A program made the position numbers and the translations under genes. From Bettongia penicillata ogilbyi (taxonomy: Eukaryota; Chordata; Mammalia; Diprotodontia; Potoroidae), in contig JAJHZJ010000754.1 of the NCBI GenBank assembly GCA_023548195.1, positions 1,356,001 to 1,420,000 on the forward strand: 64,000 bases of DNA, in the 5' to 3' direction. The notes under the pieces are model-generated. The model saw only the letters and a list, made by a program, of their open reading frames with translations. It had not been told where the DNA came from and searched no databases. Below, piece by piece: positions 10,928 through 21,479 of the stretch (position 1 is the stretch's first letter; each line of letters begins with the position of its first letter).

Positions 10928-11002
10928 CATAAACCTGGAGCTACAAGGGATCTTAGAGGTCATCGAATCTATTACCTCAATGAAGAAACTGAGGTCCACG
11001 GA
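10928..11002 (-). mobile_element. MIR3 3' end (-)
   Basis: 'ggagctacaagggatcttag' and 'aggtcatcgaat', then 'aagaaactgaggtcc'. Confidence 0.7.
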
Positions 11003-11007
11003 GGTAA

Positions 11008-11362
11008 GAGGGCTGGGTTTGGAATAAGGAAGATTTGAGTTCAAATCCTACCTCAAACACTTAGGGAGAGAGGAGGACATAAACGAAAGAGAAAGAAAGA
11101 GGGAGAGAAGAGAGAGCAAGAGGGGGAGAGAAGGAAAGAAAAGGAGAAAAAGAGTAAAGATGGAGAGAGAAAGAGAAAGAGGAGAGAGAGACAGAAGGGA
11201 AGAGATAAGGACCTTGGGTCCTTAGTCAGTTTCCTCATCTGTAAAATAGGGACCTACCTCAGAGAGTTGTTGTTGGCATCAAATGAGAAGACATGTATCA
11301 TGCTTTGCAAACATTAGAATACTACATAAAAGCTATTATTGCTATTAATTATTATCATTAAA
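11008..11362 (+). mobile_element. MIR/Ther-1 (+) interrupted by a GA-rich tract
   Basis: Head at 11008-11063 (gatttgagttcaaatcctac, ctcaaacactta) and tail at 11210-11362 (cagtttcctcatctgtaaaa, agctattattgct). The core between them is replaced by purine-rich DNA. Confidence 0.75.
11064..11205. repeat. GA-rich polypurine tract inside a MIR
   Basis: Almost only A and G on the plus strand (gggagagaggagg, gaaagaaagagggagagaag). It occupies the place of the MIR core. Confidence 0.9.
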
Positions 11363-11399
11363 GTGATATGTTCAAGGTCATGCAAGTGCAAGTAGGGAT

Positions 11400-11617
11400 A
11401 ATTAGAATTACAGAGCCTAAGATAGAAAGGAGCTCATAGTACATCAAGTTCGACATGTTCACTTTACAGATGAGAAAACTGAGGCAGACAGAGGTGAAAT
11501 GACTTGCCCGGGATCCCATTGCCAGAGAAAGTCAGTAAGAATCTGGGGCCAAACTTAAACTTGGGTCTTCCTGACTCCCAGTCCAGTGATCTATCCACCA
11601 CACCAACTATATGGCCT
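11400..11617 (-). mobile_element. MIR3-type SINE (-)
   Basis: Reversed 3' end, 'acagatgagaaaactgaggc' and head 'gatctatccaccacacc'. Confidence 0.8.
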
Positions 11618-11639
11618 CAGTTGGGATCCATAGACCTGT

Positions 11640-11970
11640 AGAGCTTGGATCCCAATGACTGCTCATCATCAGGGCTGGCTCCAAGACCGCCAATCCTCCA
11701 CAGCCATCCTATGATCACTTCTGAAGGACAACCAAGAAGGGTTTCTGCCAAGATGAGTCGGGGCTAGGTGAACCCCCACAGGAAACGGGAGCAGCCACAA
11801 CTCGGGTTTTTTTCCAATTCCCACTCTGGCCCGAAAAGGAAATACAGATGGAGATGTTTGCCTTCCATAGGCACTTCCTCTCTCAACCGGACGGCCTTCA
11901 ACAGTCGGTGTTTTCCCCACTCTCCTTGCTGCAATAAGCAATAAACGAAGGGAACAGATGGAAGGAGGAG
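11640..11970. other. Repeat-free stretch next to polypyrimidine tract
   Basis: GC-balanced, no repeat recognised. It may be the left part of the element continuing at 12296, with the pyrimidine tract expanded between them. Confidence 0.3.
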
Positions 11971-11973
11971 CTC

Positions 11974-12252
11974 GTCTTTCTTTCTTTCCTTCTTTCTTCC
12001 TTTTTTCTCTCCCCTTTCTTTTTCTCCATTCTTCCACTTTCTTTTTCTCTTTCTCTCTTCTCCTTTTTCTCTCCTCTCTTTCTCTCCTTCCCCCTCTCTT
12101 CTCTATCTCCCCATCCCATTCTCTTTCTTCCCCCATTCCTCTCTCTCTCTCCTTCCTCTTCTCCCTCTCCTCTCCCCACTCTCCCTTCTTTCCCCTCCTC
12201 TCCCTTTTTTTCTCTCTCTCTCTCCAATCTCTTTCTCTCTCTCACCCCCCTC

Positions 12253-12292
<40 letters not shown>
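11974..12292. repeat. 320-bp polypyrimidine tract
   Basis: C/T only except for a few A residues, ending in a run of about 16 CT units. The long frames here (Ser/Leu/Phe on +, Arg/Glu/Lys on -) are composition artefacts. Confidence 0.95.
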
Positions 12293-12294
<2 letters not shown>

Positions 12295-12295
12295 G

Positions 12296-12715
12296 GCAGA
12301 GATTTCCTAGGGTCACATGATCCACAAGATGACCAATCCGGCTGATAACTGACTCCTGGGCTGCTCTTGCTCACCACCATGAAAATCTTCACACGGCGAG
12401 TGTTTGGCCTCTAGATTATATATCGATGTATCGTTAATTTCTTTTTGTTTCCTGCTACAGTGTACAACAGGCTCAAGGTGAGAAAATGCGACTTGCTGGA
12501 ACTACTCAGATTGATAAATTACATTTCTGTGCTTTGCCTCTTTCATGGTTGGTGACTTTCCAGCAAAGCAATTATCACTGTGGAATACATAATAGCCTAA
12601 TTAATAACTATTGTCAGGTTAGCCTCTGTGCCGTGATTACACCTTATCAAGCCAACCTTTTTTTTTTAAACATTTGGAGGCAAAAATATTATTACAATTG
12701 ACTGGTAAAACTGTC
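12296..12715. promoter_or_regulatory. Repeat-free block, putative conserved noncoding element
   Basis: Strong enhancer-like texture: 'atatatcgatgtatcgttaa' at 12418-12437 holds an ATCGAT (ONECUT/CUX-like) word, and 12560-12612 has CAATTATCAC, TGTGGAATAC and 'cctaattaataactattgtc'. Nearby frames are short and motif-free. Function inferred. Confidence 0.5.
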
Positions 12716-12761
12716 AGACTGTCCTCTTCCCATGGGTGCTTCTATGTCTGATGTGGCAAGA

Positions 12762-12966
12762 CAGGATGTAGCAGAGTGGAGGGGGTTCTTGATTTGAAAT
12801 CTGGGAACCTGGGTTCCAATCTCAACACTTACTTTCTAGCTGCGTGACCTTGAGCAATTCAATTTCCTTATCTCTTGTCCCCAGTTTTCCTAGATGTCAA
12901 ACGAGAGGGTTGGATTAGATGTTCTCGAAGGTCTCATCCAATCTGAAACCTCTAATTCTGTGACCT
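12762..12966 (+). mobile_element. MIR3 (+)
   Basis: 'agctgcgtgaccttgagcaa', then 'gagagggttggattagatgt' and 'taattctgtga', the MIR3-specific end. Confidence 0.82.
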
Positions 12967-12976
12967 GCATCTAGAA

Positions 12977-13400
12977 CAGGGGATCTTAACCCATTTTTGT
13001 GTGTCATGGACTCTTCTGGAAGTCTTATAGAGCTGACAGATCCTTTTTCAGGTGAATCTGGGTGGTGCAGTGGATGATAGCATTGGACCAAGAGTCAGGA
13101 AGTCCTGAGTTCAAAATAGTCTCACACATTCACTGGCTGTGTGACCCTGGGCAAGTCATTTAACCTGTCTCAGTTTCCTCACCTGTAAAATGGAAATAAC
13201 AATAGCTTCCTCCTCCCTTTTATGAGATAAAATAAGGTAATATTTATAAAGAGCTTTGCAAACCTGAAAGTACCACATAAATATTAGCCATTATTATGCT
13301 GCATAAAAAAATACATAGGATTACAAAGAAAACCAATTTTGTTGAAATACAGTTATGCAAAGATTAAAAAAAGTTCACCACCCTAGACTAAGAGCTCCTA
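12977..13400. mobile_element. Nonautonomous hAT-type DNA transposon with nested SINE
   Basis: Begins CAGGGGATCTTAACCC and ends with a degenerate inverted copy (actaagagctccta). Flanks atctagaa (12969-12976) and ttctagaa (13401-13408) match at 7 of 8 positions, the 8-bp target duplication typical of hAT elements. The body near 13310-13365 matches the interior of the better-preserved family member at 18154-18359 in inverted sense. No transposase remains. Confidence 0.72.
13055..13298 (+). mobile_element. MIR/Ther-1-type SINE (+), nested in hAT element
   Basis: Head 'ctgggtggtgcagtggatga', core 'cagtttcctcacctgtaaaa', tail 'aaagagctttgcaaacctga' and 'attagccattattatg'. Confidence 0.85.
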
Positions 13401-13545
13401 TTCTAGAACAATTTGCAAATGAGTAATCTTCTCAAAAGCAGATATTCATTGGGGGTTGAGTGTTTTTCTTTAACTGTATAAACACGTAAGACGTTATTGA
13501 TTCAATACTCCTCCCTCCCACCACCACTACCATTACCACCAAAAA

Positions 13546-13740
13546 AGTGGTAAGAAATGGAAAGAGCACTGACTTTGGAGTCAAAGGACAGGTTAACTCT
13601 TCCTCCATTACTTATAAATGTGTACACTCTAGGTCATGTGACTTCACCTCCCTAGGCCTCAGTTTCCTCATCTGTAAAGTGGGAGGATTAGACTCAATGG
13701 CTACTAGGGTTGCTTATAGCTCTACAGCTATAATATTTTA
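13546..13740 (+). mobile_element. MIR3 (+)
   Basis: 'gagcactgactttggagtca', 'cctcagtttcctcatctgta' and 'ggaggattagactcaatgg'. Confidence 0.82.
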
Positions 13741-13950
13741 TACTCAGAAGAAAAATTTTAAAACAATACAAAAATGCTGACATTTTTAGGGATTGGTTGT
13801 TATGACCAGCTAGTTCAACTTCTCTTGGTAGAGAATTCACACTCCAATATACTTAACAAGGAGGCCTCTACACTTTCTTAAAAAATTGGAGGGAGTGGGA
13901 ATTTGGAGAACCATGAGGAGGGATTCTGAAAAAGTGGGAAAGAGGTCTTG

Positions 13951-14160
13951 GGCACTGTGATATAGGAAACGGTTGGAATCATGAGAAACCTGGGTCCAAA
14001 TCCTTTCTATGACACTTTCTAGCCATGAGCAAGGGCAAATCTTTCAACTTTTTCTAATCCTTGGCTCTCTCCATCCACAAAATGGTGGGAGCAAATGGTT
14101 CCCATTTCACATGGTTGTTTTGATAGGCAAATAAAACCATCTACAAAATGCTATATACAT
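13951..14160 (+). mobile_element. MIR (+), diverged
   Basis: Head-to-tail order retained: 'gaaacctgggtccaaatcct', 'catggttgttttgatagg', 'ctacaaaatgctatata'. Confidence 0.7.
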
Positions 14161-14194
14161 CTCCTTTTGGATTGGATCTGATTTTATCCATGCA

Positions 14195-14385
14195 GGGGAA
14201 TGCCTGGTGAGGAAAACTCCCTCAACCAATGGAGACCGGCAGTCACTCTGTAATTTATCATTTTGGAGAGATGCTTGGGGCACTGGGAAGGTCGTTTATG
14301 TGCCTGCAATCCTGAGGTGAGGGTTGAACGCAGGTTGCCCTCACCCTGAAGCTAACTCTCTCTTCCCTCTACTATACTGCTTCTC
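14195..14385 (-). mobile_element. MIR-related marsupial SINE with 'gtagagggag' tail (-)
   Basis: Reversed tail 'gaggaaaactccctcaacca' then 'gagatgcttggggcactggg', running into a MIR-like core. Same tail seen near 43430, 54240 and 63030. Family name not certain. Confidence 0.65.
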
Positions 14386-14458
14386 ATAATCTGAATATCA
14401 TCTATGATGAGGAGGATGTGGATGGTGGAAAGAAATGACCACTGGTCGTTGTTCTTTA

Positions 14459-14582
14459 GTACAATCCAGAAAGCATCTACTCTGTGCTAGGCACTGTGGT
14501 AAGGGTTAGAGATAGACAAATAAAAAAAACTGTCCCCACCCTCAGGCAGCTTCCATTTTACTGAGGAGGTTACAACATGTAA
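14459..14582 (-). mobile_element. L2 3' end (-)
   Basis: 'ctactctgtgctaggcactg' and 'cccaccctcaggcagcttcc'. Confidence 0.8.
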
Positions 14583-14740
14583 CTGGCCAGGGAGATTTAA
14601 TATCAAAGTAGGAAGGCATTCCATTCTGGGAGCCCTTTTAAAATAGCTTCTACCCCTATTCATCTGGAGTAATGTAGATGGAGACTTGTCTGGAGGCTGG
14701 GGGTTGGACAAGATGACCCTTTTTAAAAAAATTATGAATT

Positions 14741-14996
14741 TATTGTCATTCAGTCATTTTTAAGTTGTGTTTGACTTTTCATGACCCTATCTGGGGTTTT
14801 CTTGGCAGAGATTACTAGAAGAGTTTGCCACTTATTTTTCTAGCTCATTTTACAGATGAGGAACCTGAGGCAAATAGGGTGAAGTGACTTGCCCAGGGCC
14901 ACATAGCTAGTAAGTGTCTGAAACTGGATTTGGATGCAGGTCTGCATCCTGCCTGCAAGTCTGATGCTCTATCTACTGTGCCAACTAGCTGCCCCA
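14741..14996 (-). mobile_element. MAR1/SINE1-like SINE (-)
   Basis: Complete reversed element: 'ctggggttttcttggcagag', core, and head 'gtgccaactagctgcccc'. Confidence 0.88.
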
Positions 14997-15339
14997 AATT
15001 TGTTTACAGTCATCAACAAATATGACTATTTCTACACAGAAAGGGCAGAAAAAGATTGCAAATGAAACTGTGAATCTACACAGGATGACCCTCTTCAAAT
15101 CCTTCCAAGGATCTCCAAATATAGAGTGTTTTAGTTTTTTTCTAAATGTCTTCCAATCATTTTAACTTTGTAACATTCCTGCTGAGCAGCAACTTTTTTT
15201 TTTCAACACAACACAAATTAGAAAGGTCCACGTTGGGGTCTTGTTCAAGGTAATTTAGGAGGAAAGGAGAACCGAGAATTGTTTGAGTCTCGTCTCCCCA
15301 TTTCGAATCATCTCCAATTCAGCTGCTAACATGTTTTCA
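14997..15339. other. Unclassified, possible L1 tail
   Basis: 15050-15080 (gattgcaaatgaaactgtga) recalls a marsupial L1 3' UTR, but the match is too short to be sure. The rest is unclassified. Confidence 0.3.
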
Positions 15340-15960
15340 TAAATTCAGGTCTAACCAGGTTACTCTCCTGCTCAATAAACTCTATTGGCTCCCTACTGCC
15401 TCTTAAGTTCTCTGTTTGACCTTCCAAGTTCTTTAAATCTGACCTCAGTCTACCCTTCTAGCTTTATTCTATATTATTCTCCTTAGAGCCCACTGGTAGA
15501 TGGAGAGCATCCTTGGGTTCTCTTTCTCACACTGACGTCTCCTGTCTCTATGTCTGTACTCTGACTCCCCCATGCCTGGAATGAATTCTCCTTGCTTAGT
15601 GTCCCTTGGAATTTTTTTTTCCTTTAAGCCTTAGCTGAAGCATCATCTTCCATATAAAAACTCTTCCCGGTCCCCCTATCCCCAGCTGCTAGCACTCTCC
15701 CTCCTAAACTACCTGGTGTGTATATATGTGTGTGTGTGTGTGTATTTATATATATGTATGTGTGTATATGTACACACGTAGATGCACACACACACACACA
15801 CATACGTGCGTGCGCACACACACACACATACTCTGCACTATCCATTTTATGGTTTCCATGGATAGAAATTAAGCTCCTTGAGGGCAGAGACCATCTATCT
15901 TTTATTTTTATGTCCCTAGCATTTATCAAAGTACTTGGCACATAGTAGGTGTTATTGATT
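15340..15960 (+). mobile_element. L2 3' region (+) with TG/CA expansion
   Basis: In order: 'attggctccctactgcctct', 'catgcctggaatgaattctc', 'agccttagctgaagcatcat', then after a microsatellite 'ttaagctccttgagggcaga' and 'tggcacatagtaggtgttat'. Confidence 0.85.
15718..15832. repeat. TG/TA then CA microsatellite in L2
   Basis: Plus strand changes from TGTG/TATA to CACA around 15770-15785, so the two arms can pair. Confidence 0.9.
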
Positions 15961-16280
15961 AACTTAATAATCTCTAGAACTCCTGGTGCCCAACATTCAT
16001 CCCAACCTTTTCCCACTACATAAGAGATAAAAATGTCACAGTGTGACTCAGTTTCTGCAAAGGTCCGCTATGGACAAGGGAGGTCAAAGGATTTCAGGAG
16101 GGAAGAAAAAGGCTACATCAGGGATGATCAGCCTCTGTAGTTTTAAGACATATTTATTACTAATAAAAGTAGCTGACATTCATATGGCAATTTAAGGGCT
16201 GCTATGGTAGATATCTGCCTTCCTGTTTTCTAAAAATTAAATTTTATTTTTTTCCATCATCAAGCATTTATTTATTTTGA

Positions 16281-16365
16281 TTAGACTGTGACATCCTTGT
16301 ACGCTGGGATTGTCTTTTGCCTTTCATTGGATCCCTGGAGTTTAGTAGAGTGTCTGGCACATTTA
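16281..16365 (+). mobile_element. L2 3' end (+)
   Basis: 'gattagactgtgacatcctt' and 'tagtagagtgtctggcacat'. Confidence 0.7.
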
Positions 16366-16366
16366 C

Positions 16367-16618
16367 TGTTCTTGCTATTGATTTGTGTCTGACTCTTTAT
16401 GATCCCATTTGGGGTTTTCTTGTCAAAGATACTGGAGTGGTTCACCATCTCCTTCTTCAGCTCATTTTAGAGATGAGGAATCTGAGGCAAACTGAGTTAA
16501 GTGACTTGCCCAGGGTCACACAGTTACTAAGTGCATGAGGCTGGATTTGAACTCAGGAAGATGAGTTTTCCTGATTCCAGGCCCAATGCTCTATGCATTG
16601 TGGTGTCCCCTAGCTACT
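16367..16618 (-). mobile_element. MAR1/SINE1-like SINE (-)
   Basis: 'atcccatttggggttttctt', 'cccagggtcacacagttact' and head 'tgtggtgtcccctagct'. Confidence 0.88.
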
Positions 16619-16619
16619 G

Positions 16620-16835
16620 TAAGATAGGAAGACCTGACCTTGACTCTGACAATAGCTGTTTAACCCTGGGTGATTCACTTAACGTCCCTCAGCTTCAGTT
16701 TCCCTATTTATAAAATGGGGAAAAATATAACCCCTACCACATATGGTGGTAGTAAGGATCATTGAAGATAATATATATAAAGTTCTTTGCAAGTCTTAAG
16801 GCTCTAGAGGCATGAGAGCTGTTACTATTGCTTAA
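16620..16835 (+). mobile_element. MIR/Ther-1 (+)
   Basis: 'cttcagtttccctatttata' then 'ataaagttctttgcaagtct'. Confidence 0.78.
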
Positions 16836-16849
16836 CAAACTCACCTCCA

Positions 16850-17275
16850 GAGACATATCCTATATCAGCCTTTCCTGATCTCCCCAGCTATTGGTGCATA
16901 TCCACCAAAAGGACTCTGTATTTGCAAGATTATGAATCTCAAAACCATCTAATCCACCCCTTCCCCTCATTTTACAGATGTGGAAACTGAGATCCAGAGA
17001 ATTTGGATTTGCCCAAGGTCACACAAGACAGAGAGTATTGAAGCAGCATTTGAACCCAGAACTACTGCCTCCAATTCCACCACACTTTCCACTTTATCAC
17101 ATGATCTCTTTATATACTTCTTATATATTTCATATTTGCTTATCTATGTTGTTTCTGCCAGTAGAATGTCTGAGGGAAGGGTCTATTTCCTTTATATTTT
17201 TGAATCTCCAGCACCTGGTCCAGTATTTGGTGCATAGCAGGTACATAATAAATGCTTCTTGAATGAATGAATGAG
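16850..17275 (+). mobile_element. L2 (+) split by MIR3 (-)
   Basis: Left L2 part 16850-16917 (cagcctttcctgatctcccc). Right part from 17105 with 'agcacctggtccagtatttg' and 'ataataaatgcttcttgaat'. Between them 16918-17104 is a reversed MIR3 (ttttacagatgtggaaactg). Confidence 0.78.
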
Positions 17276-17401
17276 AAATTCACTTTTCACAAAGTACACC
17301 ATCCTTTTTTTTTCAGTTCAAAATAAACTTGTTGTTCCACACCAGCCCTAACTTATACATAATAGAACTTTTGGCCAGCTTTCCTCAGGAAAGCCAGAAA
17401 A

Positions 17402-17660
17402 GAGGCAGCTGGGTGGTACAGTAGATAAAAGCTCCAGGTCTGGAGTCAGGAAGACTTATCTCTCCAAGTTCAAATTCAGCCTCAGACACTCACTAGCTGT
17501 GTGACCCTGGGCAAGTCACTTTACCCTATCTGCCTCAGTTTTTCTATCTGTAAAATGAGCTGGAGAAGAAATGGCAAACCACTCCAGTATCCCTACTAAG
17601 AAAATCCCAAATGGGGTCAAGAAGAGTTGGACATGACTGAAATGACTTGAACAGCAAAGG
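17402..17660 (+). mobile_element. MAR1/SINE1-like SINE (+)
   Basis: Complete: 'ggcagctgggtggtacagta', 'agctgtgtgaccctgggcaa', 'aatggggtcaagaagagttg'. Confidence 0.9.
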
Positions 17661-17734
17661 AAAACAGAGAACTAATAGATCTGGACAGTTCAATATCAGC
17701 CTTTATCTGTTAGAACCTCCTTATCTATTTAAAG

Positions 17735-17925
17735 AAAGTTTTATTAATACCTTTGGTTTTTGACAAAAGTATCATTTTCTACCATCTCCTCACTCCTACT
17801 CTGTCCCACATAGACATTTGCCTCATAACAAAAAAAACCAGTTTAAAAAATCACTCTGTGCAACGATCCCATCTGATAGTGCAAATAGCATTCAGCACCT
17901 ATAGTCTCCCACTTCTCTCCTAGGG
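17735..17925 (-). mobile_element. Marsupial L1 3' end (-)
   Basis: Contains 'ctgatagtgcaaatagcatt' and 'cctatagtctcccact', the reversed L1 3' UTR also present at 33181-33590. Confidence 0.65.
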
Positions 17926-18106
17926 AGAATCCTGTATGATTCCTCCCTCCTAACCTAGTCCACATTCAGATTTAATGCCTCAGCTTCCTGGATCCTATTT
18001 TGCTTTACCGCCTGTCTCCCCAGTTTCAGATCCCAGCTTTGTTTTCTCCTCTCTTCTTTTTCACCTGGGACATTCCCTCACTCCTTTGCTTTCTTTCCCA
18101 GTGCTC

Positions 18107-18500
18107 ATAAGATCATGGGATTTAGAATCCTAAGAGACCTAAAATGTCATCTGCAGATTCTTAACCCCAAGTCATCTGTGGATAGGTTGCAGGAGGTCGG
18201 TAAATTTGGATGGGAAAAAACGTCATCTTAATTTTTCCCTACTTCTAACAGAATTTGTCATTACTTCAATGATTTAAAATCATTATTCTGAGGATGGGTA
18301 TACAGGTTTCATCAAACTGCCAAAGGGGTCCCTGATACAAAGAAATTTAAGGACCCCTGTCCTAGTCCAACCTTCATGTTACAGAAGAGGAAACTAAGTA
18401 TCCTAGAGGGGAGAGATAGCATCACCAAGTTCTTACAGGACATGTGTCAAAGTTTGGATTTGAACGCAGGCCTCCTGATTCTAAATCTCACGGTCTGTCC
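18107..18500 (-). mobile_element. MIR3 (-) split by hAT element
   Basis: Left piece 'ttagaatcctaagagaccta'. Right piece resumes at 18360 with 'ctagtccaaccttcatgtta' and 'aggaaactaag'. Confidence 0.75.
18154..18359. mobile_element. Nonautonomous hAT-type element
   Basis: CAGATTCTTAACCCC at one end and 'aatttaaggacccctg' at the other form imperfect terminal inverted repeats. Interior includes 'catcaaactgccaaaggggt'. Same family as 12977-13400. No coding capacity. Confidence 0.65.
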
Positions 18501-18619
18501 ATCAATATCCAGGGATGTTCTCCAGGTAACCTCCCCCAATCTACGTAGTCTATGGGGAACTGGAATCCTCTAGGGATTTTGATATAGCCACAAGTCAATG
18601 GCTTTCAGGATGTGTTGTT

Positions 18620-18872
18620 CGAGCCAACTGACTCTGGAAACTGGCATCTGACTGATTTTAGTCTCTACTGGTCACCACTGCTATTCTGTTTTATGTATTT
18701 TAATTAAATGTTATCATTTTGTTCTTGTGCCCTAGGGTGATTTGATTACAAGGGCCATGAGTTTATAAGCCAGAGAGAGAAAATAAATATAGGGCTGCCA
18801 TCCAACATCGCCTGGGCTCAGCTACAAGGAAAATGGCGGCTAAATAAAGCATAGCAGAGGCTTTCAAGAGGG
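18620..18872. promoter_or_regulatory. Repeat-free block, putative conserved noncoding element
   Basis: Contains 'attttaattaaatgttatca', 'ttgattacaagggccatgag' and a YY1-like AAAATGGCGGC near 18831. No repeat or coding frame. Confidence 0.42.
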
Positions 18873-18879
18873 ATCACTC

Positions 18880-18980
18880 TAAATCTGTGACTTAATCCAT
18901 GATCCACTTACCTCCCCATATTACAGAGAAGCAAACTAAGGCTCAGAAACTCTCGCTGATGACCTGGAGAACACACAGAG
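18880..18980 (-). mobile_element. MIR3 (-) fragment
   Basis: 'ttacagagaagcaaactaag' in MIR-like context. Confidence 0.6.
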
Positions 18981-19018
18981 AGCACCAGGAAGGTGATAAA
19001 CCTTGAGGTCATGTCACT

Positions 19019-19128
19019 GTTCAGACTGAGATCCTTGAGGGCTGGGACTGTCTTTTTCTTTTCTTTGTATTCTCAGCATTTAGCACAGTGCCTGGCAGAT
19101 AGCAGGTGCTTAATAAGTACTGACTGAC
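19019..19128 (+). mobile_element. L2 3' end (+)
   Basis: 'gatccttgagggctgggact', 'ttagcacagtgcctggcaga', 'ggtgcttaataagtactgac'. Confidence 0.9.
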
Positions 19129-19169
19129 AGGGGAAATGAGGATTTTTAGACTGAAGAAGAAAAGACATG

Positions 19170-19392
19170 GCAGATGATACCATGGAAAGAGGACTGGCAC
19201 TAGAACCGGTGGGCAGTCTTGTGGGGAAAGAGAAACAGGGACACTATCGGTCAGTGGCAAGAAGGCTAAACTTGGATCCCATATTGTCATTTCATATCTG
19301 CATGACAGTGAGAAAGTCACTTGATATCTTTGGGACTCAGTTGTAAAATGAGGGGTTGGACTCAAATGATTGCCTAGGTTTTATGACTCTAA
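19170..19392 (+). mobile_element. MIR3 (+)
   Basis: Ends with 'aaaatgaggggttggactca' and 'tttatgactct'. Confidence 0.75.
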
Positions 19393-19419
19393 AGCAAATC
19401 CTTTCGGAAAATCTGGGTG

Positions 19420-19420
<1 letters not shown>

Positions 19421-19516
<96 letters not shown>

Positions 19517-19567
19517 GGAATAAGAAAAGAGGAGGATGAAAGAAGACAGAAATAGAGAGTGAAACAG

Positions 19568-19642
<75 letters not shown>

Positions 19643-19645
19643 AGG
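19421..19645. repeat. (GA)n microsatellite, about 220 bp
   Basis: Two long GA runs (about 19421-19515 and 19578-19640) joined by purine-rich DNA. Confidence 0.97.
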
Positions 19646-19666
19646 GAAGAGAAGGAAAAACTTATC

Positions 19667-19845
19667 TGTGCTGTCCCCTTCATTTTGCATACGAGAAACT
19701 AAGGCCCAGAAGGTCTAAGTGACTTGCTTAGGGTCTACAAGAAGTAAATAGCAGAGCTAGGTTTCAAGTCCAGGTCACAGGCTCACAGGGGAGAATTGAT
19801 TTAGAGCCAGGAGGGAATTCAGAGGCTGTGCAGCCCAACTCCCTG
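19667..19845 (-). mobile_element. Two MIR3 fragments (-)
   Basis: 'acgagaaactaaggcccaga' with 'gtgacttgcttagggt', then 'gatttagagccaggagggaa'. Confidence 0.72.
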
Positions 19846-19900
19846 CATTATATATAGGTAATAGAGTATATATATAATCATATATGTAAACATAATCATG

Positions 19901-20120
19901 AGTGGGACAGATAGGTTCCATTGGGCTTGGAATCAGGAGTATCTGAGTTAAAAGCTTGTTTCAAGTACTTCCCAGCTGTGTGACCCTGGGCAAGTCACTT
20001 CACCTTGTATACCTCAGTTTCTTCACCTGTAAAATTAGCTGGAGAAGGAAATGGCAAACCCTCCAGTATCTCTGCCAAGAATACCCCAAATGGGTCACAA
20101 AGATATGACTTAACCACAAA
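19901..20120 (+). mobile_element. MAR1/SINE1-like SINE (+)
   Basis: 'agctgtgtgaccctgggcaa', 'gctggagaaggaaatggcaa', 'gccaagaataccccaaatgg'. Flanked on both sides by TA-rich low-complexity DNA. Confidence 0.88.
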
Positions 20121-20259
20121 AAATAATTATATATGTATGCGTCATTATATGTATGTACATGTCATATATTATAATATCAATATATTAACATTATAACCTG
20201 TAACTAAAAAGGACCCTTTTGACAATGTCACTGACAACCATTGTCTATTTTTCACCTGA

Positions 20260-20352
20260 GTATCTCCAGTGATGGAGGAACTCACCACTTATCAATGTAG
20301 CTCATTCTACATTTAGACAGTTCTAATTATTGGGAAATTGCTCCTCAAGATT
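20260..20352 (-). mobile_element. L3 3' UTR fragment (-)
   Basis: 'ctccagtgatggaggaactc' and 'agacagttctaattattggg' are the reversed L3 3' region. Confidence 0.72.
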
Positions 20353-20356
20353 GTGG

Positions 20357-20465
20357 ACTGCATTTATCAAGCACTTACTTAGGGCTAGCTACTGGGGATA
20401 GAAGTATGAAAAAGGGATTAGCTTCTGCCTTCAAAAAAACCTATGTTCTACTAGTGGAGACAACA
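20357..20465 (-). mobile_element. L2 3' end (-)
   Basis: 'tttatcaagcacttacttag' and 'agctactggggatagaagta'. Confidence 0.72.
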
Positions 20466-20510
20466 CATATATATTTGTATATGTATAAATATGTACTACC
20501 TTGAGTAAAT

Positions 20511-20774
20511 GGGGCAGCTAGGGGGCACCATTGTGCACAGAGCACTAGGCTTGAAGTCAGGAAGACTCATCTCCCAGAGTTCAAATCTGGCCTCAGACAT
20601 TTACTAGTTGGGTGACCCTGGGCAAGTCACTTCAGCCTGTTTCCTCAGTTTCCTCATCTGTAAAATGATCTGGAGAAGGAAATGGCAAACCACTCCAGTT
20701 TCTCTGCCAAGAAAACCCCAAATGGGGTCATGGAGAGTCAGATATGACTTAAATGACAGAGCAACAAAAAAATG
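20511..20774 (+). mobile_element. MAR1/SINE1-like SINE (+)
   Basis: One of the best-preserved copies: 'caaatctggcctcagacatt', 'aatggcaaaccactccagtt', 'aatggggtcatggagagtca', A-rich end. Confidence 0.92.
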
Positions 20775-20824
20775 AGTAGATGGAAGGTGACCCCAGAGGG
20801 GAGGGCATCAGTATCTCACACTAA

Positions 20825-20925
20825 AACCTGCCTCTCTGCAATTCCTGCTCATACTTCTGCCCTCCAGGGCTGAGCAGAACAAGGCTGAGTCAACGTCCAC
20901 ATTGTGGCCATTCTAGAAGGACACT
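20825..20925 (-). mobile_element. L3 fragment (-)
   Basis: 'ctgccctccagggctgagca' then 'gaacaaggctgagtcaacg', continuing the L3 order seen at 20260-20352. Confidence 0.55.
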
Positions 20926-21144
20926 AGAAGAGTGTCCTAGTTCTAGTGGACACTAGAAAGCACTTCTAATGCACCCCATGAGCCATATTGTCTTCAGGCT
21001 TAACACCCCCCCCCATTCTTCTAGCATCTTCATATGAACTAGCTTCTAGTCTGCCGACCCCCAGGAAGGGGGTCATTTTTGTGAGATATCTTCAGTTTGT
21101 TAATTTCCCTGATGTGTGGTCCTCAAATATTCTTGTGCTCTCTA

Positions 21145-21475
21145 TGTAGTGTGATGAAACAGAGGAGAGAGAACTCTAGAAAAAGGTTGTGTGACTTCAG
21201 AGGAAGCAGTGGCGTGATCACCGCCTCTTTGACCTTGGTCAATCACTGCCTACTTGGAGCCTGTTTCCTTTTTTGTGAAAATGAAGACCTCAAACTTGGT
21301 GGCTTCTGACATCTCTTTTCACTCTCTAACAAGAGTTCAAATCCTGCCTCTGATGCTATTATGTCACTTTGGTTAAGCCATTTCCCTTCTCTGAGACTCA
21401 GTTTCCTCATCTGTAAAATGGGGGGTGGACTAGATGACCCTTGAGATCCCTTCAGGGACCACCCTGAAGTCATTC
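21145..21475 (+). mobile_element. Two MIR3 copies (+)
   Basis: 21145-21315 is degenerate. 21328-21475 is clear, with 'ctcagtttcctcatctgtaa' and 'ggtggactagatgacccttg'. Confidence 0.78.
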
Positions 21476-21479
21476 TGTC

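Noticed and set aside
11669..12392. Long frames on both strands, rich in Arg/Glu/Lys or Ser/Leu/Phe
   Set aside because: They are translations of the polypyrimidine tract at 11974-12292.
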